Source: Humidesulfovibrio sp.
GTDB lineage: Bacteria; Desulfobacterota; Desulfovibrionia; Desulfovibrionales; Desulfovibrionaceae
Direction: 5' to 3'
DNA: 64,000 nt
Assembly (NCBI GenBank): GCA_031292175.1
Contig: JARLHQ010000032.1
Coordinates: 124,001-188,000, forward strand
The translations under genes were made by a program, and so were the position numbers. Shown here in pieces: positions 24,923-34,159 of the stretch. The notes below the pieces were generated by a model that worked only from the letters and a program-made list of their open reading frames with translations, made no database searches and had not been told where the DNA came from. Numbering within the stretch: position 1 is the stretch's first letter; each line of letters starts with the position of its first letter.

Positions 24923-25255
24923 TTACGCTCGGGCCAGTGCTTCCTGCCGCGTGGCGAACACCGGCAGAAGCTTGGCGAAGCCGGACATGGCGAAAACCTC
25001 GGCCACGATGCCCGCGAGGTCGCAGAAGGCCAAGTCGCCTCCCAGGGGCTTCAGCAGCTTGGCCACGGCCAGAATGCTGCGCAGGCCCGCGCTGCTGATG
25101 TACTCAAGGCCGGCCAGATCCACCACCAGCCTCTTCTCGCCGCTGGCGATGCAGGCCTTGCACTCCTCCTCGAAGTCCCTGGCCGTGATGGCGTCCAGGC
25201 GGCCAGTGACCGCCAGCACCAGAAAAACACCCTCTTTGTTCTTCGTGAATTCCAT
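24923..25255 (-). CDS. STAS-domain anti-anti-sigma factor
   Basis: 110 residues. KRLVVDLAGLEYISSAGLRSILAVAKLLKPLGGDLAFCDL is the canonical STAS core, with the phosphorylatable Ser in YISSAG (about 57-58). It would be phosphorylated by the ATPase encoded next and dephosphorylated by the PP2C enzyme encoded before it. GGAG precedes the ATG. Confidence 0.93.
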   Translation of the reverse strand: MEFTKNKEGVFLVLAVTGRLDAITARDFEEECKACIASGEKRLVVDLAGLEYISSAGLRSILAVAKLLKPLGGDLAFCDLAGIVAEVFAMSGFAKLLPVFATRQEALARA

Positions 25256-25276
25256 GCGTCACTCCATCGGCGGGAC

Positions 25277-27247
25277 TCAGCCCGCGTTTGCGCCGGGCCC
25301 GCGGAAGCGCATGGCCAGCAAGGTGATATCGTCGGATTGCTCCGCCCCGGCGGCGAAGACGCGCACGTCTTCCGACAGGCGGTCGCATATGCTCTGCGCG
25401 TCCGCATCGCCGAAGCCTGCGGACTGTTCCAGCAGCCGTCGTTCGCCGTACAGGTCCTGGGCCGGATTCATGGCCTCGGTGACGCCGTCGGTGTAGAGCA
25501 GGAGCCAGTCGCCGGGGGCGAGAGACATGGTGTCCGTGCTGTAGGATACGCCTTCCAAGGCCCCGGCCACAGGCTCCTGCCGCGTGGGCAGAAGCGCGGG
25601 TGCGCCGCCAGCGCGCAGCAATACTGGCGGGTTGTGACCGGCGCAGGCATAGCGCACCTCGCCGGTGTTCATGTCGAGCACGCCGCAGAAGATGGTCACG
25701 AACATGCACGAGTCGTTGTCCAGGGCCAGGTCGTCGTTGGCCCGCGACAGGATGCGCCCGGGATCCGCGCCGGAACGGGTGCTCTCGGCCACGGCCTTGA
25801 TGAGGGTCTTGGCCACGGCCATGTAGAAGGCCGCGGGCACGCCCTTGCCTGACACGTCGCCCACCAGGAAGCAGAAGTGGTCCGGGCCAATGAGGAAGAA
25901 GTCGTAAAAATCTCCACCCACCTCGCGCGCCGGGGTCAGGCGGGCGAAAAGGTCGATCTCGCGCCGGTTCGGGAAGGGCGGGAAGATCTTCGGCAGGATG
26001 CCCATCTGGATGTCGTGGGCGATGCGCAGTTCGCTCTCCATGCGTTCGCGATTGGCCGTGGCCGTGGTCAGGTCGCGGATGTAGTCGCGCAGGCTGGCCT
26101 GCATGTTGCCGAAGCTGAACGCCAGCTCGGCCACTTCGTCGTGGCCGAGGGGCGCGGGCAGGGGCGCCTCCAGGTTGCCTCCGGCCACCTCGCGCGCGGC
26201 GATGGTGAGCCGCCGCAAGGGCTGGGTGATGCCCCGCGCGATGAAGGCCACCAGGACGGCCAGGGCCAGGAAGGCCCCGCCGCCGATGCCTGCGCTCACC
26301 AGCGCCTGGCGGTGTACCTCGGCCAGAAGTTCGTCGCGCGGGTAGAACACGCCAAGTGACCAGCCCGTGCTGGGCAAGGGCGTGTACACCAGGAAGCCGG
26401 GCTTGCCCGTGTGCAGGCTGGTGGTGGGCACAAAGCGCGAACCGCCCCGGATCATGTCTTGGCCGATGCGCCGGAGATCGGTGTCGCCGTTTTCCTCGGC
26501 CCGGCTGAAGATGGTCTCGTGAAAGGCCACGCCCGGAGTCGGGTGGGTCACGTAGGTTCCGTTGCGGGTGATGAGATAGGCGTAGCCAGTGTCGAGCACG
26601 GAGGTGCCCGCCACCAGCCGCGTGAGCCACTCCAGGGACACATCGGCGGTGACCACGCCCTCGACCATCCGCTTGCCGTTCTGCAGGTGGTGGAAGGGCA
26701 TGGAGCAGGTGGTCATGAGCGAGTTGCCGCCGCCTTCGTCGTAATAGGGCTCGCTCCATACGGTCTGGTCCAGCTCGCGTGGGATCTGGTACCAGTCCAT
26801 GCCGTGGTAGCGGTAGTTTGGCCCGCCGAGGTTCGTGGCCTTGGGGCCCAGGGGGGTGCGGAAGATATAGGGCGCGAAGTATATCTGCTCCGCGTGCCGG
26901 GCGTGGGGCTCAAAAGCGACGGCCATGCCGTAGATGGCGTCGTTGTCGGCCAGCACGCGGCGCTGGCGGAGGCGGATGCCCGCATCGGACAAGTGCTCGT
27001 CTTCCAGGTCGTAGGCCACTCCACGCACCACGCGGGGAATGGGCGCAAGCACGGACTCGATGCGATTCACCAGGGCCTGGGCCAGGTTCTTGGCGTTGGT
27101 CTCGGCGTTTTGCAGCAGGGCCTCGCGCGTCAGGAAATACGTGGCCGCAACGATGCTCACGAGAACGAGGCCCGTGGCGGGCAGCACCAGCGCCGCCAGC
27201 CGGAAGGCCAGGCCGTGCGTCAGCTTGCGCACCACGCCACGCCTCAT
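25277..27247 (-). CDS. Membrane PP2C (SpoIIE/RsbU-type) phosphatase with dCache sensor and HAMP
   Basis: 656 residues. TM1 (about 12-38), a Cache-type periplasmic domain (about 45-320) with GMAVAFEPH and TGYAYLITRNGTYVTHP, TM2 (about 325-348), HAMP (RRLTIAAREVAGGNLEAPLP), a coiled coil and the SpoIIE domain. The metal-binding acidic residues appear in VGGDFYDFF, GDVSGKG, YTDGVTEAMN and SDDITLLAM. It should dephosphorylate the STAS protein when its sensor is occupied. Its first four bases overlap the binding-protein gene (ATGA), which suggests that protein feeds the sensor. Confidence 0.93.
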   Translation of the reverse strand: MRRGVVRKLTHGLAFRLAALVLPATGLVLVSIVAATYFLTREALLQNAETNAKNLAQALVNRIESVLAPIPRVVRGVAYDLEDEHLSDAGIRLRQRRVLADNDAIYGMAVAFEPHARHAEQIYFAPYIFRTPLGPKATNLGGPNYRYHGMDWYQIPRELDQTVWSEPYYDEGGGNSLMTTCSMPFHHLQNGKRMVEGVVTADVSLEWLTRLVAGTSVLDTGYAYLITRNGTYVTHPTPGVAFHETIFSRAEENGDTDLRRIGQDMIRGGSRFVPTTSLHTGKPGFLVYTPLPSTGWSLGVFYPRDELLAEVHRQALVSAGIGGGAFLALAVLVAFIARGITQPLRRLTIAAREVAGGNLEAPLPAPLGHDEVAELAFSFGNMQASLRDYIRDLTTATANRERMESELRIAHDIQMGILPKIFPPFPNRREIDLFARLTPAREVGGDFYDFFLIGPDHFCFLVGDVSGKGVPAAFYMAVAKTLIKAVAESTRSGADPGRILSRANDDLALDNDSCMFVTIFCGVLDMNTGEVRYACAGHNPPVLLRAGGAPALLPTRQEPVAGALEGVSYSTDTMSLAPGDWLLLYTDGVTEAMNPAQDLYGERRLLEQSAGFGDADAQSICDRLSEDVRVFAAGAEQSDDITLLAMRFRGPGANAG

Positions 27248-28293
27248 TGCGCCCCTCCGGCCAAGAAATCGCGGCCGACCGAGAACTGCTCGAAGGGCGG
27301 CGCTTTCTTGATGAACCGTTGGGCGGTCAGCGTTTGGGCCACGTGCTCATAGTCCGCGCGTTCAAGGGTTCCAAGGGCCGGGTCGCCAGGCTTCGCGGGC
27401 AGCATCACGTCGCGCATGCGGGCGAGCATGAAGCGCTGGTGGGCGCGGCTCACGGGCACATGGGCCGCGCGCATTCTGCCCAGCACGATGCCCAACGCCT
27501 CTTCCGGGTGCGCGAAGGCGTATTCCCATCCGCGCAGGCTTGCTGTCACCACGGCCCGGCAGAGGGCCGGATTTGTGGCCAGGGTATTCTCCAGGGTGTA
27601 GATACCATCCTCCGGGAAGTTCAGCCCCAGATCGCGGTAGAAGAACACGCGCAAATCCTCCGGGTCCAGGCCGGAGGCGAGGAGGGTATGATATTCGTTG
27701 TACCACATGCCCGAGGCGGCATCCACGCCGCCGCGCAGGAACAGGCCCAGCGTGCTGGACTGGGAGATGATCTTCGGGTGGATGCCCAGGCGCTGGAAAA
27801 GTGCGCGCGGCTGGAGCTGGAACTCGTTGTCCCACAGGCCCACGCGCTTGCCGTCCAAATCCTTGGGCTCGCGGATGCCGGAGTCCTTGCGGGTGATGAG
27901 CATCAGTGCGGAGCGCTGGACGAGCTGGGCCAGATCGACCACGGGCAGCCCCTCGGCCCTGCGTTCTATGCCCGTGGCCAGAAACATGGTGGCGAACTGG
28001 GCACGGCCCTTGGCCAAGAGTTTCGAGGCCACCACGTCCTGTCCGCCGGGGATGAGGGTCAGGTCCACCCCGGCCTCGCGGTAGAAGCCTTTGGCTTCGG
28101 CCACATAAAATCCCGCGAACTGCGCCTGCGGCTGCCATTGCAACACCAGGGAGGCGGACGCCAGCTCCCCGGCCTGGGCCACGGTTGCGGTCAATCCGCC
28201 AAACGCCATGGCGCTCAAGGCCACGGCGCACAGCAAAAGCGCGGGCGGCCGCACTCCCAGGCGATGCCAAAGCGTTGCCGATATTTTTCGCAT
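27244..28293 (-). CDS. NMT1/THI5-like periplasmic substrate-binding protein
   Basis: 349 residues. A signal peptide (hydrophobic stretch about 17-40, ending AQAGELA) precedes a type II binding-protein fold: ASLVLQWQPQAQFAGFYVAEAKGFYREAGVDLTLIPGG is typical of the THI5/NMT1 family that binds pyrimidines, sulfonates or similar ligands. No ABC permease or ATPase lies nearby. Instead it overlaps a Cache-sensor phosphatase gene by four bases, so a signalling rather than a transport role is likely. No clear ribosome site precedes the ATG. Confidence 0.88.
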   Translation of the reverse strand: MRKISATLWHRLGVRPPALLLCAVALSAMAFGGLTATVAQAGELASASLVLQWQPQAQFAGFYVAEAKGFYREAGVDLTLIPGGQDVVASKLLAKGRAQFATMFLATGIERRAEGLPVVDLAQLVQRSALMLITRKDSGIREPKDLDGKRVGLWDNEFQLQPRALFQRLGIHPKIISQSSTLGLFLRGGVDAASGMWYNEYHTLLASGLDPEDLRVFFYRDLGLNFPEDGIYTLENTLATNPALCRAVVTASLRGWEYAFAHPEEALGIVLGRMRAAHVPVSRAHQRFMLARMRDVMLPAKPGDPALGTLERADYEHVAQTLTAQRFIKKAPPFEQFSVGRDFLAGGAQ

Positions 28294-28375
28294 TTTTTAA
28301 GCATAGCCGCATGTCCTTTCGGTGTCCAGCAAGGACCGGCCGAAGGCCTTTTACAGGGAGCGGAAACGCTTTGAG

Positions 28376-28405
28376 TTGACCGGCGCAAACCGCATCTGCT
28401 ATGTG
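28376..28405 (+). promoter_or_regulatory. Probable sigma70 promoter of the ligase-ACP-hydroxylase operon
   Basis: TTGACC at 28376-28381, 18 bases, then TATGTG at 28400-28405, about 45 bases before the ATG at 28452. It lies in the divergent gap with the binding-protein gene. Confidence 0.45.
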
Positions 28406-28451
28406 TTATACCCTCCAGCCAAAACGAGCACGACCTTCCGAGGAATGTCCC

Positions 28452-29996
28452 ATGTCTGCACCCGTAAATGTCGCCGCCTGGCTCCTGGCCCGCAATCTTG
28501 AGCGCAGCCCGGCCAAGGCCGCCTACCTGTGCGGGGACGACATTCTGACCCACGCGGCCCTGGTCGCCGACGCCGCCCGCTTCGCCAACCTGCTGCGCGC
28601 GCGCGGGCTCGGCCCCGGCGACCGCGTTGTTCTGGTATTGCCGGACAGCTTCGCGGCGGTGAAGGCCTTCCTGGGGGCCATGCTGCTGGCCGCCGCCCCG
28701 GTGCCCGTCAGCGCCCAGCTTGCCCAGGCCGATTATGCCTTCATCCTGGAGGACTGTGGGGCCAAGGCCCTCGTCACCTGGGAGGACTCCTCGGCGGCCC
28801 TGGCCGCGCGCGGCTCCGCAACGGTGAGCTGCGTGCTCGCGTGCAGCCTGCACGGGCCCTGGGGGCTTGCGGACCATCCCTCGGAGTTTGAGGCCGTGCC
28901 GCCCCCGGAGGATCTGCCGGGCTTCATGCTCTACAGCTCCGGCTCCACGGGCCGTCCCAAGGGCGTGGTCCACCGGCAGGAGGATCTGCTCGTTCCCGCC
29001 GCGGGCTGGGGCGGGGAGGTGCTCGGCGTCAGCGGGGCGGACGTCATTTTTTCGGCCAGCAAGCTGTCCTTCGCCTATGGCCTGGCAAGTTCCCTTGGCC
29101 TGACCCTGGTGGCTGGCGCCACGGCGGTGCTTCTTCCCGGCAAGCCGGGGCCGTATGAGCTGTTCGCGACCCTTTCCCGGCACCGGCCCACGTTATTTTT
29201 CTGCGTGCCCACGCTCTACAACATGATGCTGCGGGCCTATGAACCGGGCGCGGCGGATATGGACATCGCATCCCTGCGCCTGTGCTTCTCCGCGGGCGAG
29301 GCCCTGCCCGAAGGGTTGTGCCGCGAATGGATGCGCGCCACGGGGGTGGAGATTCTGGACGGCATCGGATCCACCGAGGCCATGAACGTATTCATCTGCA
29401 ACAGGCCCGGCCAGGTGCGCTGCGGCGCCAGCGGCGTTGTGGTGCCCGGCTACGAGGCCCGGCTGGTGGACGACGCGGGTGCGCCTGTGCCCGGTGGGAC
29501 GCCGGGCAACCTGCATGTGCGCGGCGTGGGCATCGCCACCGGCTATTGGAGCCGACCCGAGAAGACGCGGGAAGCCATGCTCCCCGACGGCTGGCTGGCC
29601 ACGGGCGATGTTTGCGTGCGCGAGGGTGGCGTGTTCAGCCACCGGGGCCGCAGCGACGACATGCTCAAGGTCGGCGCGCACTGGGTCTCCCCGGTGCAGG
29701 TGGAGGAGGGCGTGCGCACGCATCCGGCGGTGCTCGACTGCGCCGTGGCCGGGGGGGCCGTGGAGGGCCTTGTCCGGCCCTGTGCCCATGTGGTGCTCCG
29801 CCCTGATTTCGAAGCCGGGCCAGGGCTCGCCACGGAAATTCTGCGTCACGCGCGCCACGCGCTGCCCCCGCAGATGTGTCCGGTGCGCGTGCTGTTTCAC
29901 GATGACCTGCCCAAAACCCCCACGGGCAAGGTGCAGCGCTTTCGCCTGCGCCAATTAAACGGGGGAGAAGGAATTGCACATGGCCAAGAGTGTTGA
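28452..29996 (+). CDS. Benzoate-CoA-ligase-like AMP-forming acyl/aryl ligase
   Basis: 514 residues of the ANL superfamily. MLYSSGSTGRPKGVVHRQ (about 159-176) is the AMP-binding loop; DGIGSTEAM, TGDVC and the C-terminal KTPTGKVQRFRLRQ with the catalytic Lys are all present. LYSSGSTGRPKG plus the following HRQEDL block is characteristic of benzoate-CoA ligases. Because a stand-alone acyl carrier protein gene overlaps its end, it may load an aryl or acyl acid onto ACP instead of CoA. AGGAA precedes the ATG at 28452; a weaker upstream start exists at 28401. Confidence 0.88.
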   Translation: MSAPVNVAAWLLARNLERSPAKAAYLCGDDILTHAALVADAARFANLLRARGLGPGDRVVLVLPDSFAAVKAFLGAMLLAAAPVPVSAQLAQADYAFILEDCGAKALVTWEDSSAALAARGSATVSCVLACSLHGPWGLADHPSEFEAVPPPEDLPGFMLYSSGSTGRPKGVVHRQEDLLVPAAGWGGEVLGVSGADVIFSASKLSFAYGLASSLGLTLVAGATAVLLPGKPGPYELFATLSRHRPTLFFCVPTLYNMMLRAYEPGAADMDIASLRLCFSAGEALPEGLCREWMRATGVEILDGIGSTEAMNVFICNRPGQVRCGASGVVVPGYEARLVDDAGAPVPGGTPGNLHVRGVGIATGYWSRPEKTREAMLPDGWLATGDVCVREGGVFSHRGRSDDMLKVGAHWVSPVQVEEGVRTHPAVLDCAVAGGAVEGLVRPCAHVVLRPDFEAGPGLATEILRHARHALPPQMCPVRVLFHDDLPKTPTGKVQRFRLRQLNGGEGIAHGQEC

Positions 29997-30216
29997 GGAA
30001 CTCCGTGGATTGTTGGAAGAAGCCGGGCTGCGCCCAGAACTGGTGCGCGCTCTTGATCCATCCGCGCCGCTGCTCAAACAGGGGCTCGATTCCGTCGACT
30101 TGCCGACCTTTTGCGCCCTGGTGGAGGACCGCTGCGGGGTGGTGCTGGATGAAATGACAGCCATGAACCTGCGCACCTTGGATGACTTCGCGCGATTCCT
30201 TGCGGAGCGTGGATGA
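29980..30216 (+). CDS. Stand-alone acyl carrier protein
   Basis: 78 residues, four-helix ACP-like. The phosphopantetheine site is GLDSVDL (Ser about 34). GGAGAAGGAA precedes the ATG at 29980, inside the end of the ligase gene (17-base overlap), and its stop overlaps the next start by four bases. It is not next to any fatty acid synthesis gene, so it probably serves the ligase and the GNAT protein of this operon. Confidence 0.87.
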   Translation: MAKSVEELRGLLEEAGLRPELVRALDPSAPLLKQGLDSVDLPTFCALVEDRCGVVLDEMTAMNLRTLDDFARFLAERG

Positions 30217-31331
30217 GCGGCCGCATGACCAGGGCCGAAGCCCTCGCCGCGCTCAAGGCGGGCTATGTGGAGCTGACGCCCGGACAAAAGGCGACCGCCC
30301 GGCTTTTTGAACCCGCGGACGCTCCAGGCGTGGCGCGGCTGTTCTACCAGACCTACGGGGCGAGCTACCCCGTGGACGAGCCCTACATCCCGGAGCTTTT
30401 GATTGAGGCCAACCGTACGCACCAGTTCCACACCGTAGTGGCCTGCACCCCGGACGGATCAATCGCCGGGCACGGCGCCATCTACCGCAGTTCGTCGCCC
30501 AACCCGCGCTTCTACGAATACGGCCAGATCATGGTGGACAAGGCCTACCGCCAGACTCCCGCCGCCTTCCGCATGCACCGTTTCGCCGTGGAGCACCTGT
30601 TCGGCAAGGCCGAGGGCGTGGATGCCATATATGGTGAGGCCGTGTGCCACCACATGGCGACGCAGAAGATGATCCACGGTTCGGGCTTCGCCTCCTGCGG
30701 GTTGGAACTGGGTCTCATGCCCGAGACCGCATACGCGGGCGAGGGCGTTTTGGGCCGGGCCAGCTGTCTGTACGCCCAGCGCGTGGACCGTGACACGCCT
30801 GGCCCGCTGTTTCTGCCCGGAGACTGGGGTGGCCAGGTGCAGGCCCTCATGGGGCGTTGGGAGCTTTCCCGCCAAGTGGCGCAGGGAGATGCCGAGGTCC
30901 CGGCACAGGCCGCCACGGTGATCGAGTCGCGGCATTTCGCCTTCGCCGGGGTGCGGCGCGTCACCGTGTCCCGCATCGGCGCGGATTTCGCCGTGTGCCT
31001 GGCTGCGGAGCTTGAGGCTGCGCGCAACGATCAGGCGGTCCTGGTGCAGGTGTTTTTGTGCCTGGGCGAGGCCTGGGTGGGGCAGGCGGCGCGCCAGCTG
31101 CGCCAGGAAGGGTTTTTCTTCGGTGCGTATATGCCGCTGTGGTTCGCGGGAGTGGGTCCGGGGCCGGACGCGGTCATGCTCCAGCGCTTTCTTGAGCCCG
31201 TGACCCTGGCCGGGCTGCGTCTCCACACCCCTGACATGAGCGAGGTGGGGCAATGGGTGGTGGAGGACCTGGGCCGAGCCGTGCGCGAGTTCGGCGCGCC
31301 TGAAGTGATCAGTCTGCCGGTGCCGGAGTAG
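30213..31331 (+). CDS. GNAT-like acyltransferase of unknown specificity
   Basis: 372 residues. The first 180 residues follow a GNAT pattern (ARLFEPADAPGVARLFYQTYG, FHTVVACTPDGSIAGHGAIYRSS, EYGQIMVDKAYRQTPAAFRMHRFAVEHLF), in which the acyl-CoA loop is replaced by a looser sequence. The second half has no clear match and may be a second, degenerate GNAT fold. It is translationally coupled to the ACP gene, so acyl-ACP could be its donor (inference). Confidence 0.6.
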   Translation: MSGRMTRAEALAALKAGYVELTPGQKATARLFEPADAPGVARLFYQTYGASYPVDEPYIPELLIEANRTHQFHTVVACTPDGSIAGHGAIYRSSSPNPRFYEYGQIMVDKAYRQTPAAFRMHRFAVEHLFGKAEGVDAIYGEAVCHHMATQKMIHGSGFASCGLELGLMPETAYAGEGVLGRASCLYAQRVDRDTPGPLFLPGDWGGQVQALMGRWELSRQVAQGDAEVPAQAATVIESRHFAFAGVRRVTVSRIGADFAVCLAAELEAARNDQAVLVQVFLCLGEAWVGQAARQLRQEGFFFGAYMPLWFAGVGPGPDAVMLQRFLEPVTLAGLRLHTPDMSEVGQWVVEDLGRAVREFGAPEVISLPVPE

Positions 31332-31337
31332 CAGGCC

Positions 31338-33671
31338 GTGCCGAAGCGCCACGCGCCATCACTGCCTCCATCGCCGCCGCGCGCCGATGCCCTGGCCAAG
31401 GCGCTGGGCGCGGAACGCTACGCCTTCGACGCCCGTCCCGAGGGCTGCCTGTGGGCCGGGGCGTTTCGGCCCGGCGCGCTGTTCGGCCCTGAAGGGGGCA
31501 TGGCCCACGGCCGCGTGCGCGGGGTGGACACGACGGCCGCCCTGGCTGTGCCCGGCGTGCTGCGCGTGCTGACCGCCGCGGATGTGCCGGGCGCGAACCT
31601 CCAGGGCATCGTGCACAAGGACCAGCCCGTGCTCTGCGGCGAGGTCCTCCGCCACGCGGGCGATCCTGTGGCCCTGGTGCTGGCCGAGTCGCCCGAGGCC
31701 TTGCGGGCCGGGCTGGCCGCCCTGCGCGCGGATATTGAGCCCCTGCCAGGGGTGTTCGACCCCGAGGAGGCGCTCAAAAAAGGCGCGCCCCAGGTCCACG
31801 CGGGCCGCAAGGGCGGCAACCTGCTCCTCGGCGCGGTCATCGAGAAGGGCGACGCCCGGGCCGCGCTTAAGTCCGTGCCGGTGCTGGTGCGCGGCGAATT
31901 TTCCACCCCGGTGCAGGAACACGCTTTTCTGGAAACCCCGTGCGGCGTGGCGCAGCTGTTGCCGGACGGTGCGCTCCAAATGACCGTGAGCACCCAGAGC
32001 CCGTTCCGCGACCGCTTTGAGATCGGCCATGCCCTGGGCCTCAACCCGTTCAAGATCCGCGTGCGCGCGCCGCATTTGGGCGGCGGCTTCGGCGGCAAGG
32101 ACGGGGCCACGGTGCAGTGTCTGCTGGGGCTTGCCGCGCTCAAGGCCGGGGGCCGACCCGTGCGCATGGTCTGGGACCGGGAGGAAAGCATACTGGCCGG
32201 ATACAAGCGCCACGCCGTGCGCCTGCGCTACGCCCTGGGCGCGGAGAGGGACGGCACCCTCGTGGCGCTGTCCTGCCGGGTTGTTTTCGACACCGGGGCC
32301 TACGCGCACCTGGGCAGTGAGGTCATGGAGCTTTCCATGGAGCATGCGGCCGGACCCTACCGCATCCCGCACGTGCGCGTGGTAGGCCGCTGCGTATACA
32401 CGAACAACCCCATTGCCGGGGCCTTTCGGGGCTTTGGCGTGGCCCAGGTGAGCCCGGCCTTTGAGTCGCTCATGGACGAGCTGGCGGAAAAGCTCGGCCT
32501 GGACCCGCTGGCCCTGCGGCGCAAAAACGCCCTGCGGCACGGCGATGAGAACTGTTCCGGGGTTCGGCTCACCGGCTCGGCGCAGCTCACCGATTGCCTG
32601 GACGCTGTGGCCGCGCACCCGCTGTGGACCACGCGGGAGGCGTGGCGGGCCGGGGCTCCGGCGTTTACCCGGCGCGGGGTCGGCCTCGCCGCCGTGTTCA
32701 ATGGCATGGGATATGGCCGAGGCTTGGCGGACATGGCCATCGCCAAGCTGGAGCTGACGGAGGCGGGCGGTTTTCTCGTGTACAACGGCGTGCCCGACAT
32801 GGGCCAGGGCAATTCCTCGGCCTTCGCCCTGCTGGCCTCGCAGGAGCTGAACCAACCGCCATCGGCCATCGGCCTTGTCCAGCCGGACACGGAGCAATGT
32901 CTGCCCTCGGGCTCGTCCTCAGCCGGGCGCACCACCTACACCTATGGCAATGCGCTGCTCAAGGCCTGTGCGGCAATGCGCGTGAAGCTGCTTTCCCGCG
33001 CGGCCATGGCGCTTTTCTGCGACAACCTGGAGGGCATGGAGCTCCTCCCTGGCATGGTGCGTCACCGGCCCACGGGCAAGAGCCTGCCCCTGGCCGCCAT
33101 GGCGGGCTTCCTTAGCCGTGACGACCGCGTGTGCGTGGCCGAGGCCCTCATGCCCGTGGCCCAGAACCCGCCGGACACCGGCAAGAGTTTTTTCATCGGC
33201 TTTCCACACCTGCTCTTCGCCTATGCCGCGCACCTGGCGCGCATCGAGGTGGATGAGCTGACCGGCCGGGTGCGCGTGTGCGACTATCTTGCCGTCACCG
33301 ACGGCGGCCGCGTGCTGCACCGCCAGGGGTTCGATCAGCAGGCCCAGGGCGGCGTGGCCCAGGGCCTGGGCTATGCGCTTCTGGAGGATTTTCGTCTGGC
33401 CGAAGGCCGCATCCTTACCGGCGACCTGTCCACGTATCTCATCCCCACGGCGCTGGACCTCCCGGACATCGCGTCCGAGGCGGTGGAGGGCTGCGAGGAG
33501 ACCGGCCCGCACGGGCTCAAGGGCGTGGGCGAGGTGGGCCTGAACGGTCCGGCCCCGGCCGTCGGCGCGGCGCTTTACGAGGCCACGGGCGCGCGCCTGC
33601 GCGACCTGCCCTTCACTCCGGAGCGTGTGCTGACAGCGCTGCGGAAAAAGCCGCGCCGGAGGCGGACATGA
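31338..33671 (+). CDS. Molybdenum hydroxylase large subunit (xanthine dehydrogenase / 4-hydroxybenzoyl-CoA reductase family)
   Basis: 777 residues with a GTG start. The molybdopterin-binding motifs appear in order: HLGGGFGGKDG, AFRGFGVAQ, DMGQGNSSAFA, GSSSAGRTTYTYGNA and the catalytic GVGEVGL (Glu about 732). Partners for the iron-sulfur and FAD subunits follow directly. The family hydroxylates N-heterocycles, aldehydes or purines, or reduces 4-hydroxybenzoyl-CoA. The operon context with an aryl ligase makes an aromatic substrate plausible. Confidence 0.9.
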   Translation: MPKRHAPSLPPSPPRADALAKALGAERYAFDARPEGCLWAGAFRPGALFGPEGGMAHGRVRGVDTTAALAVPGVLRVLTAADVPGANLQGIVHKDQPVLCGEVLRHAGDPVALVLAESPEALRAGLAALRADIEPLPGVFDPEEALKKGAPQVHAGRKGGNLLLGAVIEKGDARAALKSVPVLVRGEFSTPVQEHAFLETPCGVAQLLPDGALQMTVSTQSPFRDRFEIGHALGLNPFKIRVRAPHLGGGFGGKDGATVQCLLGLAALKAGGRPVRMVWDREESILAGYKRHAVRLRYALGAERDGTLVALSCRVVFDTGAYAHLGSEVMELSMEHAAGPYRIPHVRVVGRCVYTNNPIAGAFRGFGVAQVSPAFESLMDELAEKLGLDPLALRRKNALRHGDENCSGVRLTGSAQLTDCLDAVAAHPLWTTREAWRAGAPAFTRRGVGLAAVFNGMGYGRGLADMAIAKLELTEAGGFLVYNGVPDMGQGNSSAFALLASQELNQPPSAIGLVQPDTEQCLPSGSSSAGRTTYTYGNALLKACAAMRVKLLSRAAMALFCDNLEGMELLPGMVRHRPTGKSLPLAAMAGFLSRDDRVCVAEALMPVAQNPPDTGKSFFIGFPHLLFAYAAHLARIEVDELTGRVRVCDYLAVTDGGRVLHRQGFDQQAQGGVAQGLGYALLEDFRLAEGRILTGDLSTYLIPTALDLPDIASEAVEGCEETGPHGLKGVGEVGLNGPAPAVGAALYEATGARLRDLPFTPERVLTALRKKPRRRRT

Positions 33672-34159
33672 AGCTTTCATTTATTCTGAACGGCGCGACC
33701 GTGCGCCTGGACGCGGAACCGGACCGCCGGGCCGTGGACCTGCTGCGCGAGGAACTGGGCGCGCTCGACGTGAAAGAGGGCTGCGGCACGGGTGAGTGCG
33801 GGGCCTGCTCCGTGCTGGTGGACGGCGTGCAGAAGCTTTCCTGCCTCATGCTCGCCGCGCAGTTGGAAGGCCGCACGGTGGTCACTGCCGCTGGCCTGGG
33901 CACGGCGGAAAAACCGCATCCCGTGCAGCGGGCCTTTGCCGAGCACGGCGCGGTGCAGTGCGGCTTTTGCACTCCGGGGATGGCAGTCGCCGCAGCCGGG
34001 CTGCTGGCCGAGAATCCCGCCCCCGCGCGCGAGGACATCCGCCGGGCCGTTTCCGGCAACCTCTGCCGCTGCACGGGCTACGTGAAGATCATCGACGCCG
34101 TGGAGGCTGCGGCCAGGGAGCTGGCGGCGCGCAAGGGCAAGACGGAGGATGCGCGGTGA
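33668..34159 (+). CDS. Molybdenum hydroxylase [2Fe-2S] subunit
   Basis: 163 residues. All eight cluster Cys are present: CGTGECGACSV plus the Cys in KLSCLM for the plant-ferredoxin-type cluster, and QCGFCTPGM plus LCRCTGY for the second cluster. It is the standard small subunit of the family (CoxS/HcrC type). The ATG at 33668 overlaps the large-subunit stop; the longer frame upstream is a shadow. It overlaps the FAD subunit by four bases (GTGA). Confidence 0.94.
   Translation: MKLSFILNGATVRLDAEPDRRAVDLLREELGALDVKEGCGTGECGACSVLVDGVQKLSCLMLAAQLEGRTVVTAAGLGTAEKPHPVQRAFAEHGAVQCGFCTPGMAVAAAGLLAENPAPAREDIRRAVSGNLCRCTGYVKIIDAVEAAARELAARKGKTEDAR

Noticed and set aside
30213-31331. Polyketide or non-ribosomal peptide synthetase fragment next to the ACP
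   Set aside because: No ketosynthase, condensation or thioesterase motif is present; only a GNAT-like pattern is visible.
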